Of a DNA stretch of 64,000 nucleotides, positions 9,033 through 17,512 are shown piece by piece. Origin of the DNA: Gammaproteobacteria bacterium. Lineage in GTDB: Bacteria > Pseudomonadota > Gammaproteobacteria > Xanthomonadales > Wenzhouxiangellaceae. Made by a program: the position numbers and the translations under genes. Each line of letters starts with the position of its first letter. Positions within the stretch are counted from its first letter, which is position 1. The stretch covers positions 1 to 64,000 of the forward strand of contig PXBD01000088.1 of NCBI GenBank assembly GCA_003565625.1, in the 5' to 3' direction. The notes below the pieces were generated by a model. The model searched no databases and was not told the DNA's origin. It saw only the letters and a program-made list of their open reading frames with translations.

Positions 9033-10236
9033 CGGAGTCGCAAACCATTGGCGCGTGGTAGTCGAGATTCATCAGGCGGAAATAATTTTCGCCCAGCGCA
9101 ATGTTGCGAAACGCATTGTCATCAAGGAATTTATGTACCCTTCCGGTGATTTCCAGCTCCCGTGCATAATCCCCATAGCTCTTGTATCCGGCCGCCACAA
9201 AGTCGGATCCGGGAAGGATGCGATCGGAATAGTCGTTGAAGAACTCCAGAAAAATGCTACCCCACTGGTGATACGCATTGAACAACACGTCCCAGGAAAT
9301 ATCGAGCATCAGGTTGGGATTATTAGACAGACGCTCCGACATGATCGCTACGTGCTGATTGGGGTCCATGGTAGTGAGCTCTTTGGACAAGCCCATGTGA
9401 GCCCAGACAATGTCGTTATTCGGATACGAAGCGAGAATGTGATCCATCAGAAACAGGAACTCGGTTGGGTTGCTCTCGTTGCCCAGATCCGAGTGCAAGG
9501 TGATAGGGATGTTGCGCTCTGCGAGCAGGCTCATGAAGGGCGCCCAGGCGTCGATGTGTTCCAGGGCTGCAGGCTCGTGCAGATTACCCAGAAGGGCCTG
9601 CTTCATGACGTTCAGTTCTCCGGCCCACTGAAACATCCCCGGATATTCGCGATCGTAGAGTTCAATGAGTTCGAGGACAATGTCCGGATTCGCCAGGTCA
9701 ATAAAGGTCATCGACAGGGTGACGTGCAGGTTGTCGTTGGGGTGGGCGGCGACTTCCATGCCGTTGACAAAGTCATTCTTGATAGAAGGCTTTGCTGCGG
9801 TGCCGATGCAGTCGAGGTAGTAGGTGCAGCCTGAATCGAGTTCCAGCACCTGGCCAATGCCGAAGTAGTTGACAAAACGCACTCCAAGTCGGTCAAAGTA
9901 TTCGTATAACTCTTCGATGGAAAGGGCTGGCCCGCCGAACGGACGCGGGTGAAAATGCGCATCCACCACGGTTGTGTAGGGCTCCTGGTTCCGGTCAAAG
10001 CAGGCTTGCTCCTCCGGCGGTAGGGCAAAAGAAGCGAGATCACGCTGCGGTTTTGGCAATGCCGCGACCGCGTCGTCTAGAGGCTCAGCCGGATCGGCTT
10101 CCTTTGGCACAACGCCGGCACAGCCGGCCAGAAGGAATGCTGACATCGCGCCGGCAACGAGGATGCTGCTCCTCGTTTTTGAGCGTTTAGCAGAAAGCGG
10201 GCGAGATGCTTTCTCTGGCGGTTGTGAAATGATCAT
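9025..10236 (-). CDS. lipoprotein amidohydrolase (TIM-barrel, Amidohydro_2-like)
   Basis: Predicted envelope-anchored metal-dependent hydrolase of 403 residues. The signal ends in FLLAGC (acylated Cys near 39). Likely metal ligands are all present: H94 and H96 (VDAHFHPRPF), H248 (ITLHSD), H280 (VWAHMG) and D345 (LPGSDF). The start at 10236 has AGGAGT nine bases upstream; an earlier in-frame ATG lacks one. Most Amidohydro_2 enzymes are cytoplasmic, so a lipidated version is unusual. It is the first gene of a cassette with two porins. The reaction is not predictable from sequence; a decarboxylase or lactonase-like activity is possible. Confidence 0.8.
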   Translation of the reverse strand: MIISQPPEKASRPLSAKRSKTRSSILVAGAMSAFLLAGCAGVVPKEADPAEPLDDAVAALPKPQRDLASFALPPEEQACFDRNQEPYTTVVDAHFHPRPFGGPALSIEELYEYFDRLGVRFVNYFGIGQVLELDSGCTYYLDCIGTAAKPSIKNDFVNGMEVAAHPNDNLHVTLSMTFIDLANPDIVLELIELYDREYPGMFQWAGELNVMKQALLGNLHEPAALEHIDAWAPFMSLLAERNIPITLHSDLGNESNPTEFLFLMDHILASYPNNDIVWAHMGLSKELTTMDPNQHVAIMSERLSNNPNLMLDISWDVLFNAYHQWGSIFLEFFNDYSDRILPGSDFVAAGYKSYGDYARELEITGRVHKFLDDNAFRNIALGENYFRLMNLDYHAPMVCDSGA

Positions 10237-10568
10237 GGGTCGACTCCTGCTTGAGCTAAAGTTCTTTTCCAAACGGCACCGTACGCGTTCGTGAGCACTG
10301 TTGGAAGTGGAAGCGCCCGGAATTTAAAGTGTTTGACAATCCGGCAAAGCCTGCGAGTCATGAGGTGGTGGCCACAGTCCCGTCCACGCCGTCACCCCCA
10401 GCACTTTGACATTTCATTACAGCTGGTCTGCTTGTTTCGCCACGCCAACATAATGTAGATTCATCCAACGGCGTCAGCCGAACCTTGCCTCCGGTCGCCT
10501 TCTTTGGGGCGATGCAGGCAATAACTCCACCAGCAATGATCTGGTTAACGGAACAGGAGAAATGCACC
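10237..10568. other. divergent intergenic region
   Basis: This 332-bp gap separates the minus-strand porin cassette from the plus-strand DUF4332 gene, so it should hold both promoters. A TTGACA lies at about 10332-10337 on the plus strand, but no convincing -10 follows at 16-18 bp. CATAAT occurs near 10449. I see no coding sequence with a start signal and no recognisable operator. Confidence 0.4.
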
Positions 10569-10976
10569 GTGAATTACAAGATTGAAGAAATTGAGGGTAT
10601 CGGCAAGGCGCGTGCTCAGAAGCTCGCGAAAATGGGTATCAAGGACACGGCGCTGCTGCTTCAGCACGGCGCCAGCCGTAGTGGCCGCCGGCGTATTGCG
10701 AACGAATGCGGCGTCAGCACGGTGCGGTTGTTGAAGTGGGTGAATATGGCCGACCTGATGCGGATTTCAGGCGTTGGCGAGGAATACTCCGAGTTGCTCG
10801 AAGCGGCCAACTGCAACACCATCAAACAATTGCGCCGTCGCAATCCGGATAATCTCGCCAGTCGGATGGTTGAAATCAATGAAAAGAAAAAGCTGGTTCG
10901 CTCACCGGCGAAGCCGTCGCAGGTAGCCAAATGGGTGGAGCAGGCGAATTCACTGGAACCCATGATCACCTACTGA
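10569..10976 (+). CDS. DUF4332 helix-hairpin-helix protein
   Basis: Cytoplasmic 135-residue protein with two helix-hairpin-helix-like repeats: IEGIGKARAQKLAKMGIKDTALLL near the N terminus and MRISGVGEEYSELLEAANCNTIKQL in the middle. This is the DUF4332 arrangement. HhH pairs usually contact nucleic acid through the backbone, but the role of this family is not known. I place the start at GTG 10569 because AGGAGA sits eight bases upstream and the domain begins there. An upstream in-frame ATG would add 28 residues with no domain. The product is Lys/Arg-rich. Confidence 0.75.
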   Translation: MNYKIEEIEGIGKARAQKLAKMGIKDTALLLQHGASRSGRRRIANECGVSTVRLLKWVNMADLMRISGVGEEYSELLEAANCNTIKQLRRRNPDNLASRMVEINEKKKLVRSPAKPSQVAKWVEQANSLEPMITY

Positions 10977-10994
10977 AATCACGATCTTCGATGG

Positions 10995-11015
10995 CGGGCG
11001 GCACCATGCCGCCCG
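10995..11015. terminator. GC-rich hairpin between convergent genes
   Basis: Perfect 9-bp stem (CGGGCGGCA / TGCCGCCCG) with a CCA loop, located in the 51-bp gap between the convergent DUF4332 and Hpt genes. There is no T-run on either side, so it is only a possible shared terminator or RNA-stability structure. Confidence 0.4.
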
Positions 11016-11027
11016 TTGAAGAATCCA

Positions 11028-11387
11028 TCAACCCGCAGTTTGCTGTAGCCAGTCGGCGTAGGCCTCGTGCGTTTTTGCTATGGTGCGTTCGATAGCATCC
11101 AGTCGTTGCTGCTTGATGTTTCTTGCAAGGATGGCGTCATTTTCGAGCTGCTCGGCTTGCTGGCGGAGCTGCAATGCGCCGAAGCTGGCGGCCGTTCCCT
11201 TGAGCCGATGAGCAAACGACTGCAGCTGACGAGTATCCCCGGTTTGCCTGGCGGCCAGGCAACCCTTCAGGGCCTCGGAAGCCGATTCCGTGAATAACTC
11301 CAGCATTTGCTCGGGAAATTCTGGCCGGATGGTGGAAAGTGCCCGGATCTCGGCGAGTTGTGCGGGGTCAAGCAACGGAGAGTTCAC
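11028..11387 (-). CDS. Hpt phosphotransfer protein
   Basis: Stand-alone histidine phosphotransfer domain of 119 residues. The phospho-accepting histidine lies in FAHRLKGTAASFGA, the standard HxLKGxxxxxGA motif, about 60 residues in. I use a GTG start at 11387: it has GGAGG ten bases upstream and overlaps the stop of the preceding response-regulator gene as GTGA. A longer ATG form from 11426 is possible. With the response regulator and the divergent hybrid kinase it completes a kinase-receiver-Hpt-regulator relay. Confidence 0.85.
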   Translation of the reverse strand: MNSPLLDPAQLAEIRALSTIRPEFPEQMLELFTESASEALKGCLAARQTGDTRQLQSFAHRLKGTAASFGALQLRQQAEQLENDAILARNIKQQRLDAIERTIAKTHEAYADWLQQTAG

Positions 11388-12130
11388 GCTGTCGGGTCCT
11401 CCGGGGCCTTCACTCGCTTCAGGCAATACCCCTGTTGGTACACTCCCTCGAGCAGCCAGCCGCTGGAGCCATCCAGCCCGAACTGTTTGCGGACACGGCT
11501 TACGTGGGTGTCGATTGAGCGGGTTTCCACGTTAGGGCTGATCCGCCAGACGTGGGTCAGCAATGATTCACGGGTGACAATTCGCCCCTGCCGGCGGAAC
11601 AGGAACAACATGAGTTCAAATTCGCGGTTGGTTGCGCGACAGGTTTGTCCGTTTTTTTGCAGCAATCGCTGCGAAACGTCGAAGACAAACGGTGGCCATT
11701 CCTCGACCGGTTCGGGGCTGCGCTTGAGTCTGCGCAGCACAGATTCAATTCGTGCCATCAGGACCGGGGCCGCGACCGGTTTGGTGACGTAATCGTCGGC
11801 TCCGGCACGAAGGCCCTCTGCGATCTGTTCGTCGCGATCGTAATGGGTCACGAAAATGACTGGCGTGGTCATCTGCTCGTGCTCGCGCATGTAGCGCAGA
11901 AACTCGATCCCGGACTCGCCTGGCATGTCCCAGTCCAGAAGAATGAGGTCCAGAGAACCGGGGGTCGATCGTCGGCGGAACTCCGCGACGGAGCCGAAGG
12001 TCAGTCCGCTATAGCCGGATCTGGCCAGCATGGCCTCCAGCAGCGCTGCATTGACCGGGTCATCGTCGATTACGCCAACCACGCAATCCTTTGTCGGCAA
12101 CTGCATCCGATCGGCCTGTTCTCTCACCAT
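11384..12130 (-). CDS. OmpR-family response regulator
   Basis: Two-domain transcription regulator of about 248 residues. The receiver has acidic residues in GVIDDDPVN, the phospho-acceptor Asp in LILLDWDMPGESG, and the switch Lys in YVTKPV. The C-terminal winged helix contains TNREFELMLFLFRRQGRIVTRE and SIDTHVSRVRKQFG, an OmpR/PhoB DNA-binding domain. The start is uncertain: 12130 (used here) or 12106, which has a slightly better upstream purine run. It overlaps the Hpt gene by 4 bp and faces the kinase gene across about 143 bp. Its target genes cannot be read from this window. Confidence 0.85.
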   Translation of the reverse strand: MVREQADRMQLPTKDCVVGVIDDDPVNAALLEAMLARSGYSGLTFGSVAEFRRRSTPGSLDLILLDWDMPGESGIEFLRYMREHEQMTTPVIFVTHYDRDEQIAEGLRAGADDYVTKPVAAPVLMARIESVLRRLKRSPEPVEEWPPFVFDVSQRLLQKNGQTCRATNREFELMLFLFRRQGRIVTRESLLTHVWRISPNVETRSIDTHVSRVRKQFGLDGSSGWLLEGVYQQGYCLKRVKAPEDPTA

Positions 12131-12273
12131 GGCTTTGATTCTGACTGCAAGTGGGTCACGTGGCACGCATCGGTCAGCGGATGATCGCATTGCCTTGCCC
12201 GACCGTCTATCATGAAGCCCAACGTGGGAGCGAAGAACCACCTCCAGGCAGGTTCGATGGACAGGATTTCTCG

Positions 12274-14697
12274 ATGATGCATGTTCCACATCGTAAAGCT
12301 TCGATCCCGGGCCGGCTACCCCGGCTGGGCTGTATTTACGTTTGTTTACCGTCATTGCGGAGCGTTCTGGCGAGCGTCTGGATGGTTTTGTTGTGGATGC
12401 TGGTGCCGATCGCCCCCAGCGCGGGGCAGGATGCCGAACCGCTGAGTCCCGGTGACTCCGCCTATATGGAGCGGGCCACGAACATGCTTCAACAGGCTGT
12501 GGCGGCAGAAGACGGACTGGCAACCGCTCGTGCCCAGCTTGCGCTGACCAGGCACATGTTCACGCGCGGGCTCTGGGCCGAAGCCGCCGCCCATGCCGAA
12601 CTCGGGCTTGCGGCCGCTCGACTGGCCGAGGACGAGACTCTGCTGCCGGAGCTTGAGCACTTCCTGGCCCGTGCTCTGCTCAGGCTGGAGCGCGCGGCCG
12701 AGGCCACCGAGTTGTATCTTTCACTGCTCGACCGGGCCGAGCGAACCGGCGAAAACGAGCTTGCGGCCCGGGCAAGTCTGTCGCTGTCGTCGTTGCAGGG
12801 GCGTGCGGGCGATCTGGGCGCGGCAAGAACGTTCGCCGAATCAGCTCTCGTACTGTCCAATGCGCTGGATGACCCGGACCTGCGCGCACGAGTACTCATC
12901 AATCTGGCGCAGATCGATTTTTTGCAGGGGCGAGCGCAGGCGGCCAATGAGCGAATCGCCGAGGCGAGTGCCATCTTGCCGGAACGCCTGACCAACGAGA
13001 CCCGTTCCTCGCTGCTCATGGCTGAACTGGGGCTTGCTGCGTCAGACGGGGATGTCGAACGGGCGATCGCCATCGCGCGCCGGTCGGTCGCTGTTGCCGA
13101 GACCATCGACAGCCTTTTTTTTCACGCATTTGCCCTTGCCGAGCTCGGTCAGTTGCTGTGTCGAACCGGAGAGCCTGATCAGGCGATCGAACAGTTCGAG
13201 CAGGCGGTGAGCTTGTTTGAACAAAGTGATGCGCCGGTCGAACAAAGCGAAACCCTGTCTGCGTTCGCCCGGTGCCTTGGTGCTGCCCAGCGCTACGAGG
13301 AGGCCTTTGGCCGGGTCGAGCAGTCGCGGTCTTTGCTGCAGGAGGCCCACAGCCGCCAGCGCAGCGAAGCCATGCAGGCCAGCCTGGCCGCGTTTCAGAG
13401 CGAACGCCAGCTGCGCGAACTGAGTCGCCTGGCCGACGAGGAACGCGATCTGCGGGTCCGTGTTTCCGAACAGCAGCTGCGCATCAGCCTGATGATCCTC
13501 GGAATGCTGCTGCTGGGCAGCATGGCGGGCGTTCTGTGGATGCGCAACCGCAGCATCGCCGGGCAGCGTGCAGCCCAGCAAAAGCTCGAGCAGACCCGAA
13601 TCGACCTGCTGGCACGCACCAGCCATGAGATTCGCAATCCGGCACAAGGGCTGATCGGCCTGCTCGAGCGCGAGTCTTCGGCAGATCCGCAGCGCGCGCA
13701 GGATCCCGACCACCAGTCGGCGCTGGCCGCCGCCCGCATGATCCAGCACCTGGCCAACGATTACCTCGACCTTTCACTGCTCGAACAGGGCAGGCTGCGG
13801 ATTTTCCAGGAGGCGCGTTGCCATTTGCCCGAACTCGTCGAACACGTGCGCCAGCTGGCTCAATCCTTTCTGGGCGAGGCCATGCCCAATCTGAACATCT
13901 CGGTCGCATCCGATCTTCCGGCCTGGATTCATGCCGATGCCGACCGCCTGATGCAGGTCTTGCTCAACCTGGTGGTCAACGCGTCGCGCTATGGAGGCCA
14001 TGAGGACATCGATCTCATCCTCGGCCGAACGCAGGATGGCAACTCGCTGGTGATTCGGGTGGAGGATCGCGGACCGGGCCTGGGCGATGTCGGTGAGTGG
14101 CTATTCGACCCCTACATGCGCGGTGAGACCGGGCCGGGGAAATCTCGCGCCAGTGGTCTGGGTCTTTCGATCAGCGCGCGTATCGTAAAGGCCATGGGCG
14201 GACAAATGCAGGCCGGCAACCGCGACCGGGGCGGCGCTCGATTCGAGATCCGCCTGCCGCTTCGCCCGGCAAAGGCACCTACCGCAGAGCACGCAGGCGA
14301 GCCAGCTGCAGTGAAGGGCCTGCCATTGTCGTGCGCACGTGTGCTGGTCGTAGACGATGACCGCTTCGCCCGCACGGGCATCCTCGCGGTAGTGGACAGT
14401 CTCGGCTGCGAGAGCTTTGAGGCGGCCGACTGGTCGAGCATGCAATCGGTCATCGAGCAGCATGATCCGCCACTGGTTCTGCTCGATCGCCAGCTGTTCG
14501 ATGAGGACGGCCTGGAACTTGCCCGGCGCTTGCGTGAGCAGGATCAGCGGCACGGCCGGCGTCGGCGCAGGATCGTCATGGTCAGCGGCACCGAGCGCCC
14601 GCCCGACATTGGCAACGAGGTTCTGGACGGCTGGCTGACCAAACCGGTCACCCGCGCGCGCATGGAAACCTTGCTCAAGGCCTCACCAATGGATTGA
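12274..14697 (+). CDS. TPR-containing hybrid sensor histidine kinase
   Basis: Envelope sensor of about 807 residues. A signal/TM segment near the N terminus (VWMVLLWMLVPIAPSAGQ) is followed by a long helical periplasmic region of TPR-type repeats (about 60-370; repeated AxxLxxLG and YEEAxG patterns). Next come a coiled coil, a TM helix (ISLMILGMLLLGSMAGVLWM, about 405-424) and HisKA with the H-box SHEIRNPAQG. HATPase follows with NLVVNASRYGG, DRGPGLGD and SGLGLSI, then a C-terminal receiver (VLVVDDDRF; Asp in LVLLDRQLFD; Lys in WLTKPV). The start at 12274 has AGGA upstream. It pairs with the divergent regulator-Hpt genes. The ligand is unknown; TPR sensors often bind a protein partner. Confidence 0.85.
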   Translation: MMHVPHRKASIPGRLPRLGCIYVCLPSLRSVLASVWMVLLWMLVPIAPSAGQDAEPLSPGDSAYMERATNMLQQAVAAEDGLATARAQLALTRHMFTRGLWAEAAAHAELGLAAARLAEDETLLPELEHFLARALLRLERAAEATELYLSLLDRAERTGENELAARASLSLSSLQGRAGDLGAARTFAESALVLSNALDDPDLRARVLINLAQIDFLQGRAQAANERIAEASAILPERLTNETRSSLLMAELGLAASDGDVERAIAIARRSVAVAETIDSLFFHAFALAELGQLLCRTGEPDQAIEQFEQAVSLFEQSDAPVEQSETLSAFARCLGAAQRYEEAFGRVEQSRSLLQEAHSRQRSEAMQASLAAFQSERQLRELSRLADEERDLRVRVSEQQLRISLMILGMLLLGSMAGVLWMRNRSIAGQRAAQQKLEQTRIDLLARTSHEIRNPAQGLIGLLERESSADPQRAQDPDHQSALAAARMIQHLANDYLDLSLLEQGRLRIFQEARCHLPELVEHVRQLAQSFLGEAMPNLNISVASDLPAWIHADADRLMQVLLNLVVNASRYGGHEDIDLILGRTQDGNSLVIRVEDRGPGLGDVGEWLFDPYMRGETGPGKSRASGLGLSISARIVKAMGGQMQAGNRDRGGARFEIRLPLRPAKAPTAEHAGEPAAVKGLPLSCARVLVVDDDRFARTGILAVVDSLGCESFEAADWSSMQSVIEQHDPPLVLLDRQLFDEDGLELARRLREQDQRHGRRRRRIVMVSGTERPPDIGNEVLDGWLTKPVTRARMETLLKASPMD

Positions 14698-14794
14698 GGT
14701 TATCGGTAGCCCAACAGGTACCGGGATTGACAAGAGTTGACAATTTGTCCTGGGGATTTGCGAGAGCATTGGCCACAAACAAAAGGCCTTTGAC

Positions 14795-17158
14795 ATGACC
14801 AAATTCGATCCCCCATGGATTCAATACCCGATCGGCGCAGGGCGGATGCTGCTGGCGACCGTGATGCTGCTGGCCAGCTTGACTGCTCAGGCCGAGTTGC
14901 ACTGGCCGCAGGAAATTCTGGCCGAGGAAGGCACTATCGTGGTCTACCAGCCGCAGCCGGAGAGTCTTGAAGGCAACGTGCTGAGCGGACGCGCCGCCGT
15001 CGCCCTGGAAATCAACGGGCATGACGAACCCATATTCGGTGCCATGTGGTTTACCGCCCGGCTCGACACCGATCGCGATGCCGGTACGGCTCGCGTGCAC
15101 GATGTCAGGGTCGCCAACGTGGTCTGGCCGGAATCCAGGGATGCCGATGAGCAACGATTCACGGCGATTGTCGAGGGCTCGGTGCCGGAGACCGGTTTCC
15201 TGATTTCGCTGGAGCGCCTGAGTGCCAGCCTGGAGATCGCTGATCTGGCGCAAAAAAGCCTGGAAAGCCTCAATACCGAGCCCCCTGCCATCGTGTTTCG
15301 TGAAGAATTGGCGGTCTTGCTGCTGTATGACGGCGAGCCCCGGTTGGCAAACATCGACAACAGCCCGTATGCGCGTGTGTTGAATGCGCCCATGGCGGTG
15401 GTGTGCAGGCAGCGCGGCAATGAATGCTGGTTGTCCAGCGGGACCCTCTGGTACACGGCCAGCAATCCGCTGGGCCCGTGGACGGCAACCCGTTCACCGC
15501 CGGCCGATCTTGAACAGATGATGCCGGTCGCGGATTCTCCGGAGCCTGCACCGGATGTCCACCCGGCCATCGTGGTGGCCACCGAGCCCACCGAGCTGAT
15601 CGTGACCGTTGGCAAACCCGAATGGACGGCGCTGACCGGGGGCGACTTGCTCTATGCGGCCAACACGGAATCGCCCTGGCTGCGCGAACTCGGTACCGGC
15701 AACATGTACCTGCTGCTGTCGGGGCGCTGGTTCCGCTCCCGAACCAACGCCGGCCCCTGGGTCTTCGTGAAGCCCGATGAACTGCCGGCCAGCTTTGCCG
15801 CCATACCGCCGGCGTCCGATATCGGCGGGCTGCGGTCCTCCGTGGCCGGAACGCCGGAAGCACAGGATGCGGTGCGTGATGCGGCGATTCCGCAGACGGC
15901 GGCCATCCAGCGCAGTGAGGCGAGCCTGACGGTCGAGTATGACGGCGAGCCTCGGTTCGAGCCCATCAAGGGGACGGAGGTTGCTTATGCGGTCAACACC
16001 GGGGCCCAGGTCTTGCGGATCGACAGTCGCTACTACGCGGTCGATAACGGGGTCTGGTTTGTCTCATCGGCTGCCACCGGCCCCTGGCGGGTGGCCGACG
16101 AGGTGCCCGGCGAAAAGATTGCCGCCATTCCGCCCAGTTCGCCGGTCTACAACACCACCTACGTGGAGATTTACCAGTCCACGCCCGAGGTGGTCTACGT
16201 GGGTTACCGGCCTGGCTATCTGTGGTCGTTTCCGTATTACGGGGTGCCGGTCTACGGCACCGGCTGGTATTACCCGCCGTATTACGGTCACTGGTACTAT
16301 CCGCGCCCGCCGACCTGGGGCTTCAACATGGGCTACAACCCCTGGACCGGGTGGAATTTCGGTCTGTCCTACAGCAGCGGGTTTTTCCGCTTCGGAATGA
16401 GCTGGGGCGGTGGATACGGCAGCAGCTATCGGCCGTGGCAGTGCTGCGGCGGCTGGTACGGCGGCGGCTACCGGGGCCCCACGATCATCAATACCGGCGA
16501 TATCAACATCGGCAACAACATCAATATCGGCAATCGTGCGCGGATCAGCAACCGTCTGGCCGAGACCGGCAGACCGGTTGGCAACCGGATGGACCGCTCG
16601 GCCAACGTCTACAACCGGCCCGAAACCCGGGACCGCCTGGCCGACCCCAGCGCTGTTGCGCGTGATCTCAGGCAGGCCCGGCCGGTTACCGGCCGCGACA
16701 ACAACGTGTTTGCCGACCGGTCCGGGCAGGTCGCCCGGCTGGATGGCGACCGATGGCAGACCCGCGAAGCCGGCGGGTGGAAAGACACCGGTGCCGTGGC
16801 GGACCGGCGGCCGATCGGTGACTCTGCAGTTCGTCCGACGGCCCCGGCAACTCGCCCCAGCACTCGGCCGACCATGCCCGACACCCGGCCCGCTACCCGT
16901 CCTGCTGTTCCCGACACCCGGCCGGCGACGAGACCCGCCGGGCCCGCTAGCAGGCCTGCCACACCCGCGACCCGCCCGGCATCCCGTCCGTCGCTCAATA
17001 CTTACGATCTGAACCGGTCGCACCACGCCCGACAGCGTGGTGCTACGCGCGAAATGGCGCGACCCATGCCGCACGGTCCTGCTGGGCGGCCGATGTCGCG
17101 ACCCATGCCGCAAGGCCCGGCCGGACGGCCGATGCCGCGCGGCATGGACGGGAGGTAG
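14795..17158 (+). CDS. secreted YXWGXW-rich protein with Arg/Pro/Thr-rich C-terminal repeats
   Basis: Exported protein of 787 residues with a signal peptide ending near LTAQA. Residues 35-330 hold globular segments in which WYTASNPLGPW, WFRSRTNAGPW and WFVSSAATGPW recur, so it contains at least three related modules. The centre (about 480-560) is extremely rich in Tyr, Trp and Gly (YPPYYGHWYYP, WGGGYGSSY). It is followed by an Asn/Ile stretch (INIGNNINIG) and a C-terminal tail of repeated TRPATRP-like units, ending in two copies of MPxGPAGRPM. Databases often label such proteins carbohydrate-binding family V/XII. No catalytic residues are evident; a cell-surface or matrix role is an inference. 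Confidence 0.7.
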   Translation: MTKFDPPWIQYPIGAGRMLLATVMLLASLTAQAELHWPQEILAEEGTIVVYQPQPESLEGNVLSGRAAVALEINGHDEPIFGAMWFTARLDTDRDAGTARVHDVRVANVVWPESRDADEQRFTAIVEGSVPETGFLISLERLSASLEIADLAQKSLESLNTEPPAIVFREELAVLLLYDGEPRLANIDNSPYARVLNAPMAVVCRQRGNECWLSSGTLWYTASNPLGPWTATRSPPADLEQMMPVADSPEPAPDVHPAIVVATEPTELIVTVGKPEWTALTGGDLLYAANTESPWLRELGTGNMYLLLSGRWFRSRTNAGPWVFVKPDELPASFAAIPPASDIGGLRSSVAGTPEAQDAVRDAAIPQTAAIQRSEASLTVEYDGEPRFEPIKGTEVAYAVNTGAQVLRIDSRYYAVDNGVWFVSSAATGPWRVADEVPGEKIAAIPPSSPVYNTTYVEIYQSTPEVVYVGYRPGYLWSFPYYGVPVYGTGWYYPPYYGHWYYPRPPTWGFNMGYNPWTGWNFGLSYSSGFFRFGMSWGGGYGSSYRPWQCCGGWYGGGYRGPTIINTGDINIGNNINIGNRARISNRLAETGRPVGNRMDRSANVYNRPETRDRLADPSAVARDLRQARPVTGRDNNVFADRSGQVARLDGDRWQTREAGGWKDTGAVADRRPIGDSAVRPTAPATRPSTRPTMPDTRPATRPAVPDTRPATRPAGPASRPATPATRPASRPSLNTYDLNRSHHARQRGATREMARPMPHGPAGRPMSRPMPQGPAGRPMPRGMDGR

Positions 17159-17167
17159 GTCGCCGGC

Positions 17168-17512
17168 TTATTCCGGCGAATCCTGATCCTCGGGTATCGA
17201 TTCGCGCTGCGAAAGCACGGCTTCGGCCAGTGCACTGACCGCAGCGATGAAGATTCCGAGGCCAACCAGCACGTAGGCGATGGTGAACAGGCGGCCCAGC
17301 GTGGTCACCGGTGCCAGATCCCCGTAGCCGACCGTGGCAATGGTCATGACTGCAAAGTAGAGCGCATCCAGGTACGGCCAACCTTCGACCACCGAGTAAA
17401 ACAGCGCGGCCAGGCCGATGATCGTGAAGGTGAAGGCCAGCAGACCCTGTACGCGCCGGTCATGGAAGGCAAAGCGCAAGCCCCGGAACAGGCTCTGAAC
17501 GGGATGGTTCAT
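17168..17512 (-). CDS. two-TM potassium channel (Ion_trans_2)
   Basis: Minimal K+ channel subunit of 114 residues: TM1 at about 23-41, a pore helix, the selectivity filter TVGYGD at residues 60-65, and TM2 at about 74-94. There is no RCK or cyclic-nucleotide domain, so gating must rely on the pore itself or a partner. It would assemble as a tetramer in the inner membrane. Its ATG overlaps the stop of the RND pump gene by 4 bp (17509-17512), making it the third gene of that operon. This is an unexpected partner for an efflux pump. It converges on the YXWGXW-rich gene. Confidence 0.85.
   Translation of the reverse strand: MNHPVQSLFRGLRFAFHDRRVQGLLAFTFTIIGLAALFYSVVEGWPYLDALYFAVMTIATVGYGDLAPVTTLGRLFTIAYVLVGLGIFIAAVSALAEAVLSQRESIPEDQDSPE

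Noticed and set aside
14727-14742. Two TTGACA hexamers ten bases apart before the YXWGXW-rich gene
   Set aside because: Neither has a convincing -10 box at the right spacing; not listed as a promoter.
16840-17000. Repeats in the 3' part of the YXWGXW-rich gene considered as a CRISPR-like array
   Set aside because: The repeats are in frame and encode TRP-type units with variable spacing and no unique spacers; they are a coding repeat.
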